Shown: positions 1 to 8,964 of the stretch, in pieces
How the letters are laid out: every line of letters begins with the position of its first letter
How positions within the stretch are numbered: position 1 is the stretch's first letter
Assembly: GCA_034521955.1 (NCBI GenBank)
Contig: JAXHLT010000004.1
Location: 62,001 to 126,000 of the forward strand
Length of the DNA stretch: 64,000 nt
Origin: M55B127 sp034521955
Lineage (GTDB): Bacteria > Bacillota > Halanaerobiia > Halanaerobiales > M55B127
Direction of reading: 5' to 3'
Notes under the pieces: model-generated
What the model saw: the letters and a program-made list of their open reading frames with translations, nothing else
The model's database searches: none
Told to the model about the DNA's origin: nothing
Position numbers and translations under genes: made by a program

Positions 1-2
1 TT

Positions 3-596
3 GCAGAATATTTTAGAGATCAGGGTAAAGACGTTCTTTTAATGATGGACTCTGTTACTAGGGTTGCAATGGCTTTAAGAGAAGTTGGTCTTGCATCAGG
101 TGAACCTCCTGCAACAAGAGGTTATCCACCTTCTGTATTTGCCAAACTACCAAAACTTCTTGAAAGAACCGGAACAAATGATAAAGGATCGATCACAGCC
201 CTTTATGCAGTATTAGTAGAAGGGGATGACTTTAACGAACCCATCTCAGACACTGTAAGGGGTATATTAGACGGTCATATAACATTATCAAGGTCTTTGG
301 CTTCTAAAAATCATTTTCCTGCTATAGATGTATTAGAAAGTGTTAGCAGGGTTATGAAAGATGTGGTTTCAAAGGATCATATTGATAATTCTAATCAACT
401 TAAAAAACTATTAGCAGATTACAAAGAAGCTGAGGATTTAATTAGTATTGGAGCTTATGAAAATGGAAGTAATCCAAAAGTAGATAGAGCAATAGAAAAG
501 ATAGATCGAATAAATGATTTTCTAACCCAAGAAATTGAAAAAGATGTAAGTTTTGAAGATACTAAGATGAAACTAGACCAGATCATTAATTCATAA
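3..596 (+). CDS. fliI: FliI, flagellar export ATPase (C-terminal part)
   Basis: The reading frame is open from the left edge, so this is the C-terminal part of FliI, the hexameric ATPase that energises the flagellar type III export gate at the cytoplasmic face. The visible part covers the end of the catalytic domain, with the typical strings DSVTRVAMALREVGLASGEP and RGYPPSVFAKLP, followed by the helical C-terminal domain. Relatives are about 440 residues, so roughly 240 residues lie outside the window. fliJ follows after 24 bases, as in most flagellar operons. Assignment is secure; only the start is missing. Confidence 0.95.
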   Translation, partial: AEYFRDQGKDVLLMMDSVTRVAMALREVGLASGEPPATRGYPPSVFAKLPKLLERTGTNDKGSITALYAVLVEGDDFNEPISDTVRGILDGHITLSRSLASKNHFPAIDVLESVSRVMKDVVSKDHIDNSNQLKKLLADYKEAEDLISIGAYENGSNPKVDRAIEKIDRINDFLTQEIEKDVSFEDTKMKLDQIINS

Positions 597-620
597 GTTG
601 AAAACTAAAGGAGCAGTACT

Positions 621-1055
621 ATGGCAAAATATAATTTCAGGCTGCAGAGGGTTCTAGATATTAGAGAAGTTGAGCTTGATAAAGCTCAAAATGAACTCTA
701 TCAAGCCAGACAAAAAGAAAAAGATATAGAAGATAGGCTAAATGAAGCAAAACAGCAGTTATCAAATCTGTTTAACTATATCAGAAATAATGATCTAGAT
801 GTAATGGAAAACATCAGAACTAGAGATTACATAAAAAAACAGCAGAAAAAAATACAGGATATATATCAAAAACTTCAAAAACATAGAGAAGTTGTAAATG
901 CATATAAAGATAATGTTATAGAAAAAAAACAGTCCAAAGAAAAAATAGTGAAAATCAAAGAAAAGAAATCAAAAGCATTCTATAAAGAATTTTTAAAAAA
1001 ACAACAAAAAGAACTAGATGAAATAAGTTTAAGATTATCTAATCAGGGGGTTTAG
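621..1055 (+). CDS. fliJ: FliJ, flagellar export chaperone/stalk
   Basis: A 144-residue protein that is almost entirely charged coiled coil, rich in Lys, Glu and Gln, with the N-terminal pattern YNFRLQRVLDIREVE typical of FliJ. FliJ inserts into the FliI hexamer like a rotor stalk and helps couple ATP hydrolysis to export. The start has a clear ribosome-binding site (AAGGAG) and the gene lies directly between fliI and the MotE-like gene. Sequence similarity in this family is weak, so position carries much of the assignment. Confidence 0.88.
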   Translation: MAKYNFRLQRVLDIREVELDKAQNELYQARQKEKDIEDRLNEAKQQLSNLFNYIRNNDLDVMENIRTRDYIKKQQKKIQDIYQKLQKHREVVNAYKDNVIEKKQSKEKIVKIKEKKSKAFYKEFLKKQQKELDEISLRLSNQGV

Positions 1056-1056
1056 G

Positions 1057-1575
1057 ATGAAGAAGCTAATCTATATATTCTTACTTTTATTCATAACAGT
1101 ATATGCAGTATGGGTTCTTCATTTTTTCGGTATCCTTCATCTCGATGATATGATTGTTAACACCCCCTATATCAAAGAAAGATTAAAGACAGATGCCCAG
1201 TATGACAGAATGATGGAAGACTATTACACATTAGAAAACACAAACGATGAATTAAGATCTGAAAATGAAGAATTAAAACAAACAATAACTGAACTAGAAA
1301 ATCAAGTAACCCAAAAAGATGAAAGAATTGCAAACTTAGAAAGTGAATTTGAAGATTATAGAGCAACTCAAGAAAAAGAGCAGGCTAGAGTTGAAAAACT
1401 TGTAAATATATATTCTAATATGGAACCAGAAGCAGCAGCCCGCTTAATACCGGATTTACAGATGGAAACTACAATGCAAATTGTTGAAGAATTAGATGAT
1501 GAACAGGTTGCAGAAATAATTTCGAACTTACCACAGGAAATTGCAATTAATTTAACAGAGAGATTAAGGGAATAG
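1057..1575 (+). CDS. MotE/YlxF-like flagellar protein with MgtE-N-like domain
   Basis: 172 residues: one N-terminal membrane segment (about residues 4-24), a long coiled coil (about 55-115) and a C-terminal helical domain containing MEPEAAARLIPDL and AEIISNLP, the pattern of the MgtE intracellular N domain. Proteins of this layout between fliJ and fliK are called YlxF in Bacillus, and MotE-type proteins are stator-associated chaperones. It starts one base after the fliJ stop, indicating translational coupling. Function at the stator or export gate is inferred from family and position. Confidence 0.75.
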   Translation: MKKLIYIFLLLFITVYAVWVLHFFGILHLDDMIVNTPYIKERLKTDAQYDRMMEDYYTLENTNDELRSENEELKQTITELENQVTQKDERIANLESEFEDYRATQEKEQARVEKLVNIYSNMEPEAAARLIPDLQMETTMQIVEELDDEQVAEIISNLPQEIAINLTERLRE

Positions 1576-1610
1576 TATTCCTTTAATATATAAATAATCA
1601 AATAAAGGAG

Positions 1611-3454
1611 GTGAAAAAGATAAATGCTATAGCAGTTAAACTATTGTCAGGCCAGCTAGAAACTGGCAGAACAGATTCAAAAAACATTAAACCAAGTAAT
1701 GAATTCAAAGAAAAAATAGCAGAAATCCTCGAACTAAACAATAATAAATTAAATTCAGAAAAAGAACAAGAAATCAGCTTAGAAGAACTAATAGATCAGA
1801 TTGAACAAATCCTTAAAAAAGCAGATCTTAGTTTAGATGATATAAACAAAATAATAATTAATAAAACAAATCAAGATGACAGCACATTATCTTTACTGAA
1901 AAGTAATAAAGATGATAAGAGATTTGATCTAGTATTGGATATTCCACAAGATAAAATAGATGGAATGGAAGAAAACGAGAACTTAATCTTAACAATTAAT
2001 TCAAATAGTAATACTGATCTAAAAGCTGATCAAAAAGACCAACATTAAAAAGTAATAATAATAACATATAATATAACATTAAAACAAAAAATGAATCTGT
2101 TGAGAAATTATTTAACAAGGCAATTGAGCTGCTGGAAAAATATGAAACTAGGGAAAACAAAAATAAATCAACCCAATCAACCAATAGAACTAATACTAAA
2201 CACAATATTGATTTAGAGAAGATATCTGATTTAAAGTTATCTGAAGAAGATAAAAAATCACTACAAAAAATAATTGATAGTCTAAAACAGCTTAAAATTA
2301 ATCTATCAGAAAACGAATTTAATACAGTAAAAAAAGAGATAAGTAATATAATTAAAAGTACTAATTTCAATGATAATGAAAACAAAACTGAATTAGTACA
2401 AAAAATAATCAATCAAATAGAAACAAAAACAAATAATCAATCCTTTACAAAAGATCTAATTAAAAGAGTAATAACAGACTTAGAAAAGATTGTTGATAAA
2501 AATGAAACTATAAATAAAGCATCAAACAATATAAACAATAAAACAGATAATGATATAAAAACAATTAATAACAATCTAAACAAAGATACCAAAAATAATA
2601 ATAATCTTAATAAAAACAATAATAATAATTTTAAAGCTGATAAGAATATCAATGAAAAAGATACAGTAAAACAAAAAAACAAAACTAGACAAAATCAAAA
2701 AGTAGTCAAAGTTGATACGGATAACTTAAAAAATACTTCTCAACTAAAAAGAGATAATAATCTAAAGGAAAAAATTACATTTAATAATTTAGAGATAAAG
2801 TACGAAGATAATAATAAGAGCAAGTATAAAAAGATCAACAATCTTAAATTCTTAAATGATGAATCCAAAAACAATCTAAAAGATAATCTAACAAACTATA
2901 AAAGTATTGATTTAACAACAAACAAAGCTACTGATCAAATAACAAGTAATAACTTTAATCAACTTATACAAGAAAACAATGTATTTAAACAGATTGATGA
3001 TAAGCTCAATATGAAAGCATTAACAAATAAAAATCAAGTTGAAATACAACTTGAACCTAAAGCGTTAGGTAAAATAAAAATTGAGTTATCGGTTAAATCA
3101 AATAAATTAGTTGGGAAAATTATTGTTGAAAATACTAATATACAAAACTTCTTAGAAAACAATATACAGGAGTTAAAAAACACTTTAATATCTAAAGGAC
3201 TACAGGTTGATCAATTTAGTATTGAATCTGAAAGTAAAAACTTAAGTGATAACAGAGGAAATAAGAATCAAAATCCTAGTTTTCAGCAGTTTGATGAAAG
3301 ACAGCAGAACAGAAAGAACAATCAAGAGCAGAAAAACCAAATATTCAACTATATGAACCAAGATGAGATTGGTAATAAACAACTAAACCAGTTTGAACAA
3401 TCTAACTGGACAAACAACCATTCATATCGAAGTGGTTTTGAATATTTTGCCTAA
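1611..3454 (+). pseudogene. fliK: FliK, hook-length control protein, interrupted
   Basis: FliK is the exported molecular ruler that sets hook length. The N-terminal part is read from a GTG at 1611 and stops at 2046-2048. A second frame, offset by -1, is open from about 2072 to 3454 and ends in the conserved hook-length domain (EIQLEPKALGKIKIELSVKS at about 3041-3100). I see no ATG, GTG or TTG in that second frame before 3011, so the two parts belong together. The offset frame has its own TAA at 2069, so at least two lesions lie within about 40 bases of AT-rich DNA. The middle is extremely Asn/Lys rich. The GTG directly abuts AAAGGAG, so the true start is uncertain. Decay and sequencing error are both possible. 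Confidence 0.8.
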
Positions 3455-3471
3455 AGGAAAGGAGTTGTAAT

Positions 3472-3895
3472 ATGGCTATAGAAGCAGCTGAGTTCAACAA
3501 CAAACACAGATGTAAATAATATTGCTAATCAAGTAAAAAAAGAACTTGATAAAGATGCTTTTTTCAAGCTCTTAATTACTCAACTTCAAAATCAAGATCC
3601 TTTAAAACCGATGGAAGATAAAGAATTTATAGCTCAGATGGCACAGTTTAGTTCACTGGAACAGATGAACAATATGAACCAAAACTTAAAACAAATGATT
3701 GATGTCCAAAAAGTTAATCAAAACAGTTCTTTAATTGGAAAAACGGTTGAAAGAGAGTTTGTAGAAGATGATCAAACAAACTTAATCAAAGGAGAAGTTG
3801 AAAAGATAAGTTTTGAGGATGGTAAAACATTTGCTCATTTAAGTAATGAGAACAATGATAAGATTAATGTTGATGATATTACTGCCATTTATTAA
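3472..3895 (+). pseudogene. flgD: FlgD, hook-capping protein, frameshifted
   Basis: FlgD caps the growing hook and guides FlgE assembly. The ATG at 3472 follows AAAGGAAAGGAG, but its frame ends after 15 codons. Dropping one base at about 3490 gives a continuous protein of about 140 residues, with SSTTNTDVNNIANQVKKEL leading into DAFFKLLITQLQNQDPLKPM and then EDKEFIAQMAQFSSLEQM, the FlgD signature. This length matches the short N-terminal-domain form of FlgD seen in Firmicutes. The site is not a long homopolymer. The flanking genes are in the normal fliK-flgD-flgE order. Confidence 0.85.
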
Positions 3896-3922
3896 AAGTA
3901 AAAGGGGAGTAAGGTGAGAACA

Positions 3923-4315
3923 ATGAAAATAGATAATCGCCTAATAATTAATAGGCCGATTAAACCAAATAAACAAAATGAACAAGTAGATAATAAAAAT
4001 AATAAAGCAGATAAAAGCAGTACTCCTTTCAAGAAAGTGTTTCAAGAGAAGATAAAAAGTTCAAAGATAGAATTCTCAAAACATGCAAAAGAAAGATTAC
4101 AGGCTAGAAACATTAACTTAAGCAAAGCTAAAATGGAAAGACTTCAAAAAGGAGTTCAAAAAGCAGAAACAAAAGGAGCAAGAGATTCACTTATCTTAGT
4201 CGATGATGTAGCATATATTGTGAGTGTTAAAAATAACACTGTAGTTACTGCAATTGATGGAGATAATATGAAAGAAAAAGTATTTACTAATATCGATTCA
4301 ACGGTATTAATGTAA
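3923..4315 (+). CDS. Flagellar operon protein (TIGR02530 family)
   Basis: A conserved small protein almost always located between flgD and flgE in Firmicute flagellar operons; its job is unknown. The N-terminal 45 residues are Asn/Lys rich and probably disordered. The C-terminal part carries the family pattern FSKHAKERLQARNI followed by RDSLILVDDVAYIVSVKN and NTVVTAIDG. I chose the ATG at 3923, which has AAGGTGAG at good spacing, over the in-frame GTG at 3914. The RNA element for flgE follows immediately. Confidence 0.85.
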   Translation: MKIDNRLIINRPIKPNKQNEQVDNKNNKADKSSTPFKKVFQEKIKSSKIEFSKHAKERLQARNINLSKAKMERLQKGVQKAETKGARDSLILVDDVAYIVSVKNNTVVTAIDGDNMKEKVFTNIDSTVLM

Positions 4316-4339
4316 AAAGTAAAAAACAAAAAAATAAAA

Positions 4340-4405
4340 GCTGGTTGATGGCAGGACCCTTTACGGGAGCCACAAAGTACTAACTGACAGAGGTACTTTG
4401 CCAGC
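4340..4405 (+). ncRNA. Structured leader RNA upstream of flgE (three-way junction)
   Basis: The 66 bases between the TIGR02530 gene and flgE fold into a compact three-way junction. P1 is GCTGG/CCAGC (4340-4344 with 4401-4405). P2 is TGGC/GCCA (4349-4352 with 4369-4372) with an inner CCC/GGG helix, a pentaloop TTTAC and an asymmetric AGGA/A internal loop. P3 is a perfect 8-bp helix CAAAGTAC/GTACTTTG (4373-4380 with 4393-4400) closed by the 12-nt loop TAACTGACAGAG. P2 abuts P3 and P3 abuts P1 with no unpaired base. A second copy with different helices precedes flgG. The flgE ribosome-binding site (GAGGAGAG) lies just downstream, so translational control is plausible. I do not recognise a known riboswitch class. 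Confidence 0.7.
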
Positions 4406-4427
4406 GTAGAGGAGAGATGATTAATAA

Positions 4428-5667
4428 ATGATAAGATCTATGTATTCAGGTGTATCAGGATTAAAAGTACACCAAAATCAAATGGATGTTATTGGAAACA
4501 ATATTGCAAATGTAAACACAACAGGGTTTAAAGGTAGTAGAGTAACATTTAAAGAGATGTTAAACCAAACCTTAAGTGGTGCTTCTTCTCCACAAGGAGG
4601 ACGTGGAGGTACAAACCCTAAACAAATTGGTTTAGGAGTACAGTTAGGAAGTATAGATACAAATATGGGACAGGGTAGTTTACAGTCCACAGGTAAAATG
4701 ACTGATATGGCTATCCAGGGTAATGGTTTCTTTATTGTAAATGATGGAAGTCAAAACTACTATACAAGAGCTGGAAACATTGACTTTGATGAAGAAGGCT
4801 ATCTTGTAAACACTGCAAATGGAAATAGAGTTCAAGGATGGACAGCAGATGAGAATGGTGACTTTACTGGATTAACTGTAGATAATATGGGAGATATTGA
4901 CTTTGATCAAACAATGGATGCTAATGCAACAGAAAATATAACTACTGATGGTAATTTAGATGCAAGTATTGCTGATGGTGAATCAGCTATAATATCAACT
5001 AGTATATTTGATTCGTTGGGATTTGAACATGATGTAAATATATAATTAGAAAATACTGACAGCTAATGAATGGGTTATAGGTGCAAATGGTATAGAAATT
5101 GATAATGTATCCAGCTTCATTAGCTCTGTCCCACATACAATTGATTTTGATAGTGATGGTGTTATAACTGCAGGTCAGAGTCTAGATATTAATTTTGATC
5201 CAGGAACTGGTGCTACAAATCCACAAAATGTTAATATAGATTTCTCAAGATTATCTCAATTTGCTGGTGATTCAACTGCAGATGTAAGAACAGTTGATGG
5301 ATATGGTGAAGGAGAACTAAAAGACTTCACAATGAATGAAGAAGGAGTTATCATAGGTTCCTATGATAATGGATATAATAAAGACTTAGCACGTATTGGA
5401 CTTGCTAACTTTTCCAATCCAGCAGGACTTCAAAAGGCTGGAGATACAATGTTTAATGTTTCAAATAACTCTGGAGATCCACAGGTTGGAGCTGCAGGTG
5501 TTGGTGGTAGAGGAACAATATCATCAGGTACACTTGAAATGTCTAATGTAGACTTGGCTGAACAGTTTACAAAGATGATCACCTCTCAAAGAGGATTTCA
5601 AGCTAACTCAAAGATGATTACCACCTCTGATGAAATGCTACAGGGCTTAGTTAATATGAAAAGGTAG
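4428..5667 (+). pseudogene. flgE: FlgE, flagellar hook protein, interrupted
   Basis: FlgE polymerises into the hook, the universal joint outside the cell. The N-terminal region is typical (MIRSMYSGVSGLKVHQNQMD, then NNIANVNTTGFKG), as is the C-terminal region (NVDLAEQFTKMITSQRGFQA). The frame is broken in the middle by a TAA at 5043-5045 and a one-base offset near 5061. Reading through gives HDVNI, a stop, LENTD, then ANEWVIGANG, which fits the FlgE pattern and a length of about 412 residues. The two lesions lie within 25 bases. The segment 5046-5331 has no start of its own. It is preceded by the structured RNA at 4340-4405. Confidence 0.85.
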
Positions 5668-5725
5668 ATAAATATCAGTGGGGCCTTTTATAGAGGCCCT
5701 ACTATTACAAACATGAGGTGGTTAA

Positions 5726-5929
5726 ATGATTAAACTTACTAGATTAAATGATGAAGAAATTGTTGTAAATGCAAATTTAATTGAGGTAGTAAAATCCACC
5801 CCAGATACAATTATTAAATTAACAACAGATAAGAATATATTGGTCAAAGAAACAGTGGATGAAGTTATTGAAAAGGTTATTGATTATAAGAGAAAAGTTT
5901 TTAATGGTTTAACGTTGGATAAGGAGTGA
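5726..5929 (+). CDS. flbD: FlbD family flagellar protein
   Basis: A 67-residue protein with the FlbD pattern: IKLTRLNDEEIVVNANLIE followed by TPDTIIKLTTDKNILVKET. FlbD (YlzI) proteins are found between flgE and motA or fliL in Firmicutes; their molecular role is not established. This family is unrelated to the Caulobacter regulator of the same name. AATGAGGTGG-like ribosome-binding sequence precedes the ATG, and motA begins a few bases after the stop. Confidence 0.88.
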   Translation: MIKLTRLNDEEIVVNANLIEVVKSTPDTIIKLTTDKNILVKETVDEVIEKVIDYKRKVFNGLTLDKE

Positions 5930-5931
5930 AA

Positions 5932-6741
5932 ATGATGAATCTAAGTACAGTTATAGGTATAGCTTTAGGAATAGTATTAGTAGTGGGAGCAATCTTTTTA
6001 GGCGGTAATGCTGTAATATTTATAAGCCTACAGTCTATAATGATTGTTTTAGGTGGTACAATTTCGGGTACATTTGTTAGTTTTTCGCTATCTGATTTAA
6101 AGAAAATACCATCACTTCTTAAAATATGTTTTACAAATAATAATATTGATTCTGATAGTATTATTAAAGTACTTGTTGAATTAGCTCAAAAGGCTAGAAG
6201 AGAAGGACTGCTAACATTAGAACAGGATATTCAAGAGATAGATGATTCATTCTTAGAGAAAGGTGTTCAACTAGTTGTAGATGGTACTGAACCAGAACTA
6301 GTTAAAGATATTATGGAGACCAAGCTAGCCTATATGGAAAACAGACACTCGAATGGAAAAAGTATTTTTGCCACGATGGGAGCATTGTCTCCTGCATTTG
6401 GTATGATTGGTACTTTAATTGGATTAATACAGATGTTAAGCCAGTTAGATGATCCAAGTCAACTAGGTTCAGGTATGGCGGTTGCCTTGATAACAACATT
6501 ATATGGTGCTTTTTTAGCTAATCTATTTTTCATACCACTGGCCAATAAATTAAAAATAAAAAGTCAGGAAGAAGTATTGATTAGAGAATTAATGATTGAA
6601 GGTATTTTATCAATACAGGCTGGTGAAAATCCAAGAATAATTGAAGAAAAACTAAAGGCTTTCTTATCTGAAGAAGCAAGACCAGCAGAAAATGAAGATG
6701 AACAGGTAGATACCAGTAGAGTGGTGGGTGAAAATGCCTAG
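5932..6741 (+). CDS. motA: MotA, stator subunit
   Basis: MotA forms the pentameric ring of the ion-driven stator in the inner membrane. Four membrane segments are visible, with the cytoplasmic loop between the second and third (about residues 60-150). It contains ARREGLLTLEQDI and later FATMGALSPAFGMIGTLIGL, the conserved third membrane segment. AAGGAG at 5921-5926 serves ATG 5932 or ATG 5935. The gene overlaps motB by 8 bases, the usual coupling of MotA and MotB. Confidence 0.93.
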   Translation: MMNLSTVIGIALGIVLVVGAIFLGGNAVIFISLQSIMIVLGGTISGTFVSFSLSDLKKIPSLLKICFTNNNIDSDSIIKVLVELAQKARREGLLTLEQDIQEIDDSFLEKGVQLVVDGTEPELVKDIMETKLAYMENRHSNGKSIFATMGALSPAFGMIGTLIGLIQMLSQLDDPSQLGSGMAVALITTLYGAFLANLFFIPLANKLKIKSQEEVLIRELMIEGILSIQAGENPRIIEEKLKAFLSEEARPAENEDEQVDTSRVVGENA

Positions 6742-7471
6742 AAAAAAAAGAAGTAATAATGAAGAAGAAAATAGTGGTTCTCCAGCTTGGATGACTACAT
6801 TTGGAGACTTAATGACCTTGCTTTTAGTATTCTTTGTACTCCTGTATTCTTTTTCTGTAATGGATTTAGAGAAATTCCAGGGTTTTATGTCAGCCTTACA
6901 AAACCAATTAGGAGTTATGGATGGTGGGAAAACTATTAGTGAAAGTCAGGTTATGGACCAAGGTATGAGAGGTGAATATTTCAATCCATCTAGAATGAAT
7001 TTAAATCGGGTCATGCAGAATATGCAGGGTTATATAGCAGAAAATGACCTAGAAGATAAAGTTCATGTTGAAATGACAGACCGGGGTCTTGTAATTAGAA
7101 TGACAGGAGAGATCCTCTATGATTTAGGGGAAGCAGTAATTAAACCAGAAGGTAAAGAAGTACTGGATGAAATAGGTAAAAATATTCAGGGAATTACAAA
7201 CAATGTAAAAGTAGATGGACATACAGATAATCTTCCAATTAACAACAGTGAATATCCATCAAATTGGGAATTATCAACTGCAAGAGCTGTAAGGGTTATT
7301 AAATATTTCATAGAAAATATGACTATTACTCCAAGTCGTTTGTCAGCTGCTGGTTATTCAATGTATAGACCTTTAAGAGAAAATACTAACCCTAATAATA
7401 GGGCTATAAATAGAAGAGTTGAAGTAGTAATTTTAGATACAACTTTAGACCAAGAAACAGGGAGTGAATAA
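6734..7471 (+). CDS. motB: MotB, stator subunit with OmpA-like domain
   Basis: MotB anchors the stator to peptidoglycan and carries the ion-binding Asp. The single membrane segment follows PAWMTTFGDLMTLLLVFFVL, where the Asp of FGDLM is the predicted ion-binding residue. The C-terminal OmpA-like peptidoglycan-binding domain (about residues 110-235) has DGHTDNLPI and NWELSTARAVRV. Sequence alone does not tell whether the motor uses protons or sodium; a salt-loving relative could use sodium. ATG 6734 is chosen over the upstream GTG 6728 because GGTGGGTGA then sits at a usable distance. Confidence 0.93.
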   Translation: MPRKKRSNNEEENSGSPAWMTTFGDLMTLLLVFFVLLYSFSVMDLEKFQGFMSALQNQLGVMDGGKTISESQVMDQGMRGEYFNPSRMNLNRVMQNMQGYIAENDLEDKVHVEMTDRGLVIRMTGEILYDLGEAVIKPEGKEVLDEIGKNIQGITNNVKVDGHTDNLPINNSEYPSNWELSTARAVRVIKYFIENMTITPSRLSAAGYSMYRPLRENTNPNNRAINRRVEVVILDTTLDQETGSE

Positions 7472-7473
7472 AT

Positions 7474-7938
7474 TTGGCAGAAAATGAAGAAAAAAAAGGT
7501 GGATTAATGAAGTTAATAATAATCGCTGTTTCAATAGTAGTGGTTTTATCTATAATTGGATTTGTTATGGTTAGATTTATTAATCCTGCAAGTGAAAATG
7601 GCGAAGTTGCTAATCAGCAAGTAGAGCAGAGTAGAGAATTAGGACCTACATATCAGATGGGGGATTTTACTGTGAATTTTGCTGAAGCACAAAACTTTCA
7701 ATTTTTGAAAGCAACTATTGCTTTTGAATTAAGTCATGATAAATTGACTGAGGAGTTAAATACGAGAAAGCCTCAGATGAGAGATTTAATTATATCAGTT
7801 TTAAGAGCACAGTCACCAGAGGATATAAAATCTCCTTCAACACAAGGAATTAAAGATGAAATTAAAAATACAGTAAATAATAATCTTAATACTGGAGAAA
7901 TTAAAAATGTATGGTTTACTCAATTAGTTATTCAGTAA
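7474..7938 (+). CDS. fliL: FliL, stator-associated basal body protein
   Basis: 154 residues with one N-terminal membrane segment (about 13-33) and a periplasmic domain including MGDFTVNFAE and the C-terminal VWFTQLVIQ, typical of FliL. FliL rings surround stator units and support torque. It starts with TTG at 7474, positioned after GGGAGTGA, two bases after the motB stop. FliL proteins are poorly conserved, but domain layout and location between motB and fliM agree. Confidence 0.9.
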   Translation: MAENEEKKGGLMKLIIIAVSIVVVLSIIGFVMVRFINPASENGEVANQQVEQSRELGPTYQMGDFTVNFAEAQNFQFLKATIAFELSHDKLTEELNTRKPQMRDLIISVLRAQSPEDIKSPSTQGIKDEIKNTVNNNLNTGEIKNVWFTQLVIQ

Positions 7939-7950
7939 GGAGGATATAAA

Positions 7951-8964
7951 ATGGCAGATTCTGAAGTACTAAATCAAAATGAAATAGATTCGCTCTTATC
8001 TGCCTTAGATTCTGGTAATGTAGATGTAGACGAGATGAAAGAGCAAAAAGAACAGGAGAAAGTTAAAAAATATGACTTTCGAAGACCTAATAAACTTTCA
8101 AAAGAACAGATGCGAACTCTGCAGATGATTCATGAAAACTTTGCTCGTTTGTTAACTACTACATTATCTACAAGATTAAGAAGTATGGTAAGTTTTGAGG
8201 TTGCTTCTATTGAACAACTTTCATATCAGGAATTTATCAGATCTTTAACTGAACCTACAATCATTAGTATTTGCGAACTTGCACCTTTAGAGGGGCAGTT
8301 TATATTTGAAATAAATCCAGAAGTTGGATTTACTATTATAGATCGACTATTTGGTGGTTTAGGAAAACCAATTGATAAAATCAGATCTTTTACTGATATA
8401 GAACAGGTAGTATTAAAAAAAGCAATTAATTGGATTTTACAGAACTTTACAGAAGCCTGGGAGAACTTGATTGAAATAAAGCCTAGATTAAGAGAACTTG
8501 AATCAAATCCTCAGTTTACTCAAATTGTTCCTGATAATGATATGACAATTATAATAACACTGTCAACAAATGTTGCTGATAGTGAAGGTTTAGTTAATAT
8601 ATGTATTCCATATATGATGTTAGAGCCTATAGTTTCACATTTGAATGCTCAACATTGGTTTTCGAGTACACGCAAGGAACAGACTAATGAACATATAGAT
8701 AAGTTAAAAGAACGAGTAAAAAAAGCTAAGATAGACCTTTATGCTGAACTTGGTGGTACAGAATTAACTGTAGAAGATATTTTATACCTTAAAAAAGGTG
8801 ATATAGTAAAACTCAACAAAAAGGTAGATGAACCAATAGATGTTAAGGTGGGAAAGATGAAGAAATTCAAAGCAATACCTGGTAACTTTAATAGACATCA
8901 TGCTCTTAAAATAGTTGGAGTAGAAAATGAAGTTGTGGAGGAGGAAGGTGATTTAGATGAGTAA
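7951..8964 (+). CDS. fliM: FliM, flagellar switch protein
   Basis: FliM is the switch component that binds phosphorylated CheY. The N-terminal CheY-binding peptide is visible (LNQNEIDSLLSAL), then YDFRRPNKLSKEQMRTLQ starts the CheC-like middle domain. The C-terminal SpoA-like domain (about residues 250-325) includes ELGGTELTVEDILYLKKGD. At 337 residues it is normal length. AAGGAGG precedes the ATG and the last 8 bases overlap fliY. Confidence 0.95.
   Translation: MADSEVLNQNEIDSLLSALDSGNVDVDEMKEQKEQEKVKKYDFRRPNKLSKEQMRTLQMIHENFARLLTTTLSTRLRSMVSFEVASIEQLSYQEFIRSLTEPTIISICELAPLEGQFIFEINPEVGFTIIDRLFGGLGKPIDKIRSFTDIEQVVLKKAINWILQNFTEAWENLIEIKPRLRELESNPQFTQIVPDNDMTIIITLSTNVADSEGLVNICIPYMMLEPIVSHLNAQHWFSSTRKEQTNEHIDKLKERVKKAKIDLYAELGGTELTVEDILYLKKGDIVKLNKKVDEPIDVKVGKMKKFKAIPGNFNRHHALKIVGVENEVVEEEGDLDE

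Noticed and set aside
2031..2048. Programmed -1 frameshift in fliK at CAAAAAG
   Set aside because: The -1 frame entered here meets TAA at 2069, so a single slip cannot join the two halves.
2437..2682. Leu/Phe-rich minus-strand frame opposite fliK
   Set aside because: Antisense of an Asn/Lys-rich coding region always gives such Leu/Phe sequences; no start signal.
4340..4405. c-di-GMP-I, c-di-GMP-II or fluoride riboswitch upstream of flgE
   Set aside because: None of the conserved core sequences of these classes that I know is present; the helix layout and the 12-nt loop differ.
5043..5045. Stop-codon reassignment or recoding of TAA to rescue fliK and flgE
   Set aside because: TAA ends many intact genes in this window, and frame changes are also present, so recoding would not restore the proteins.
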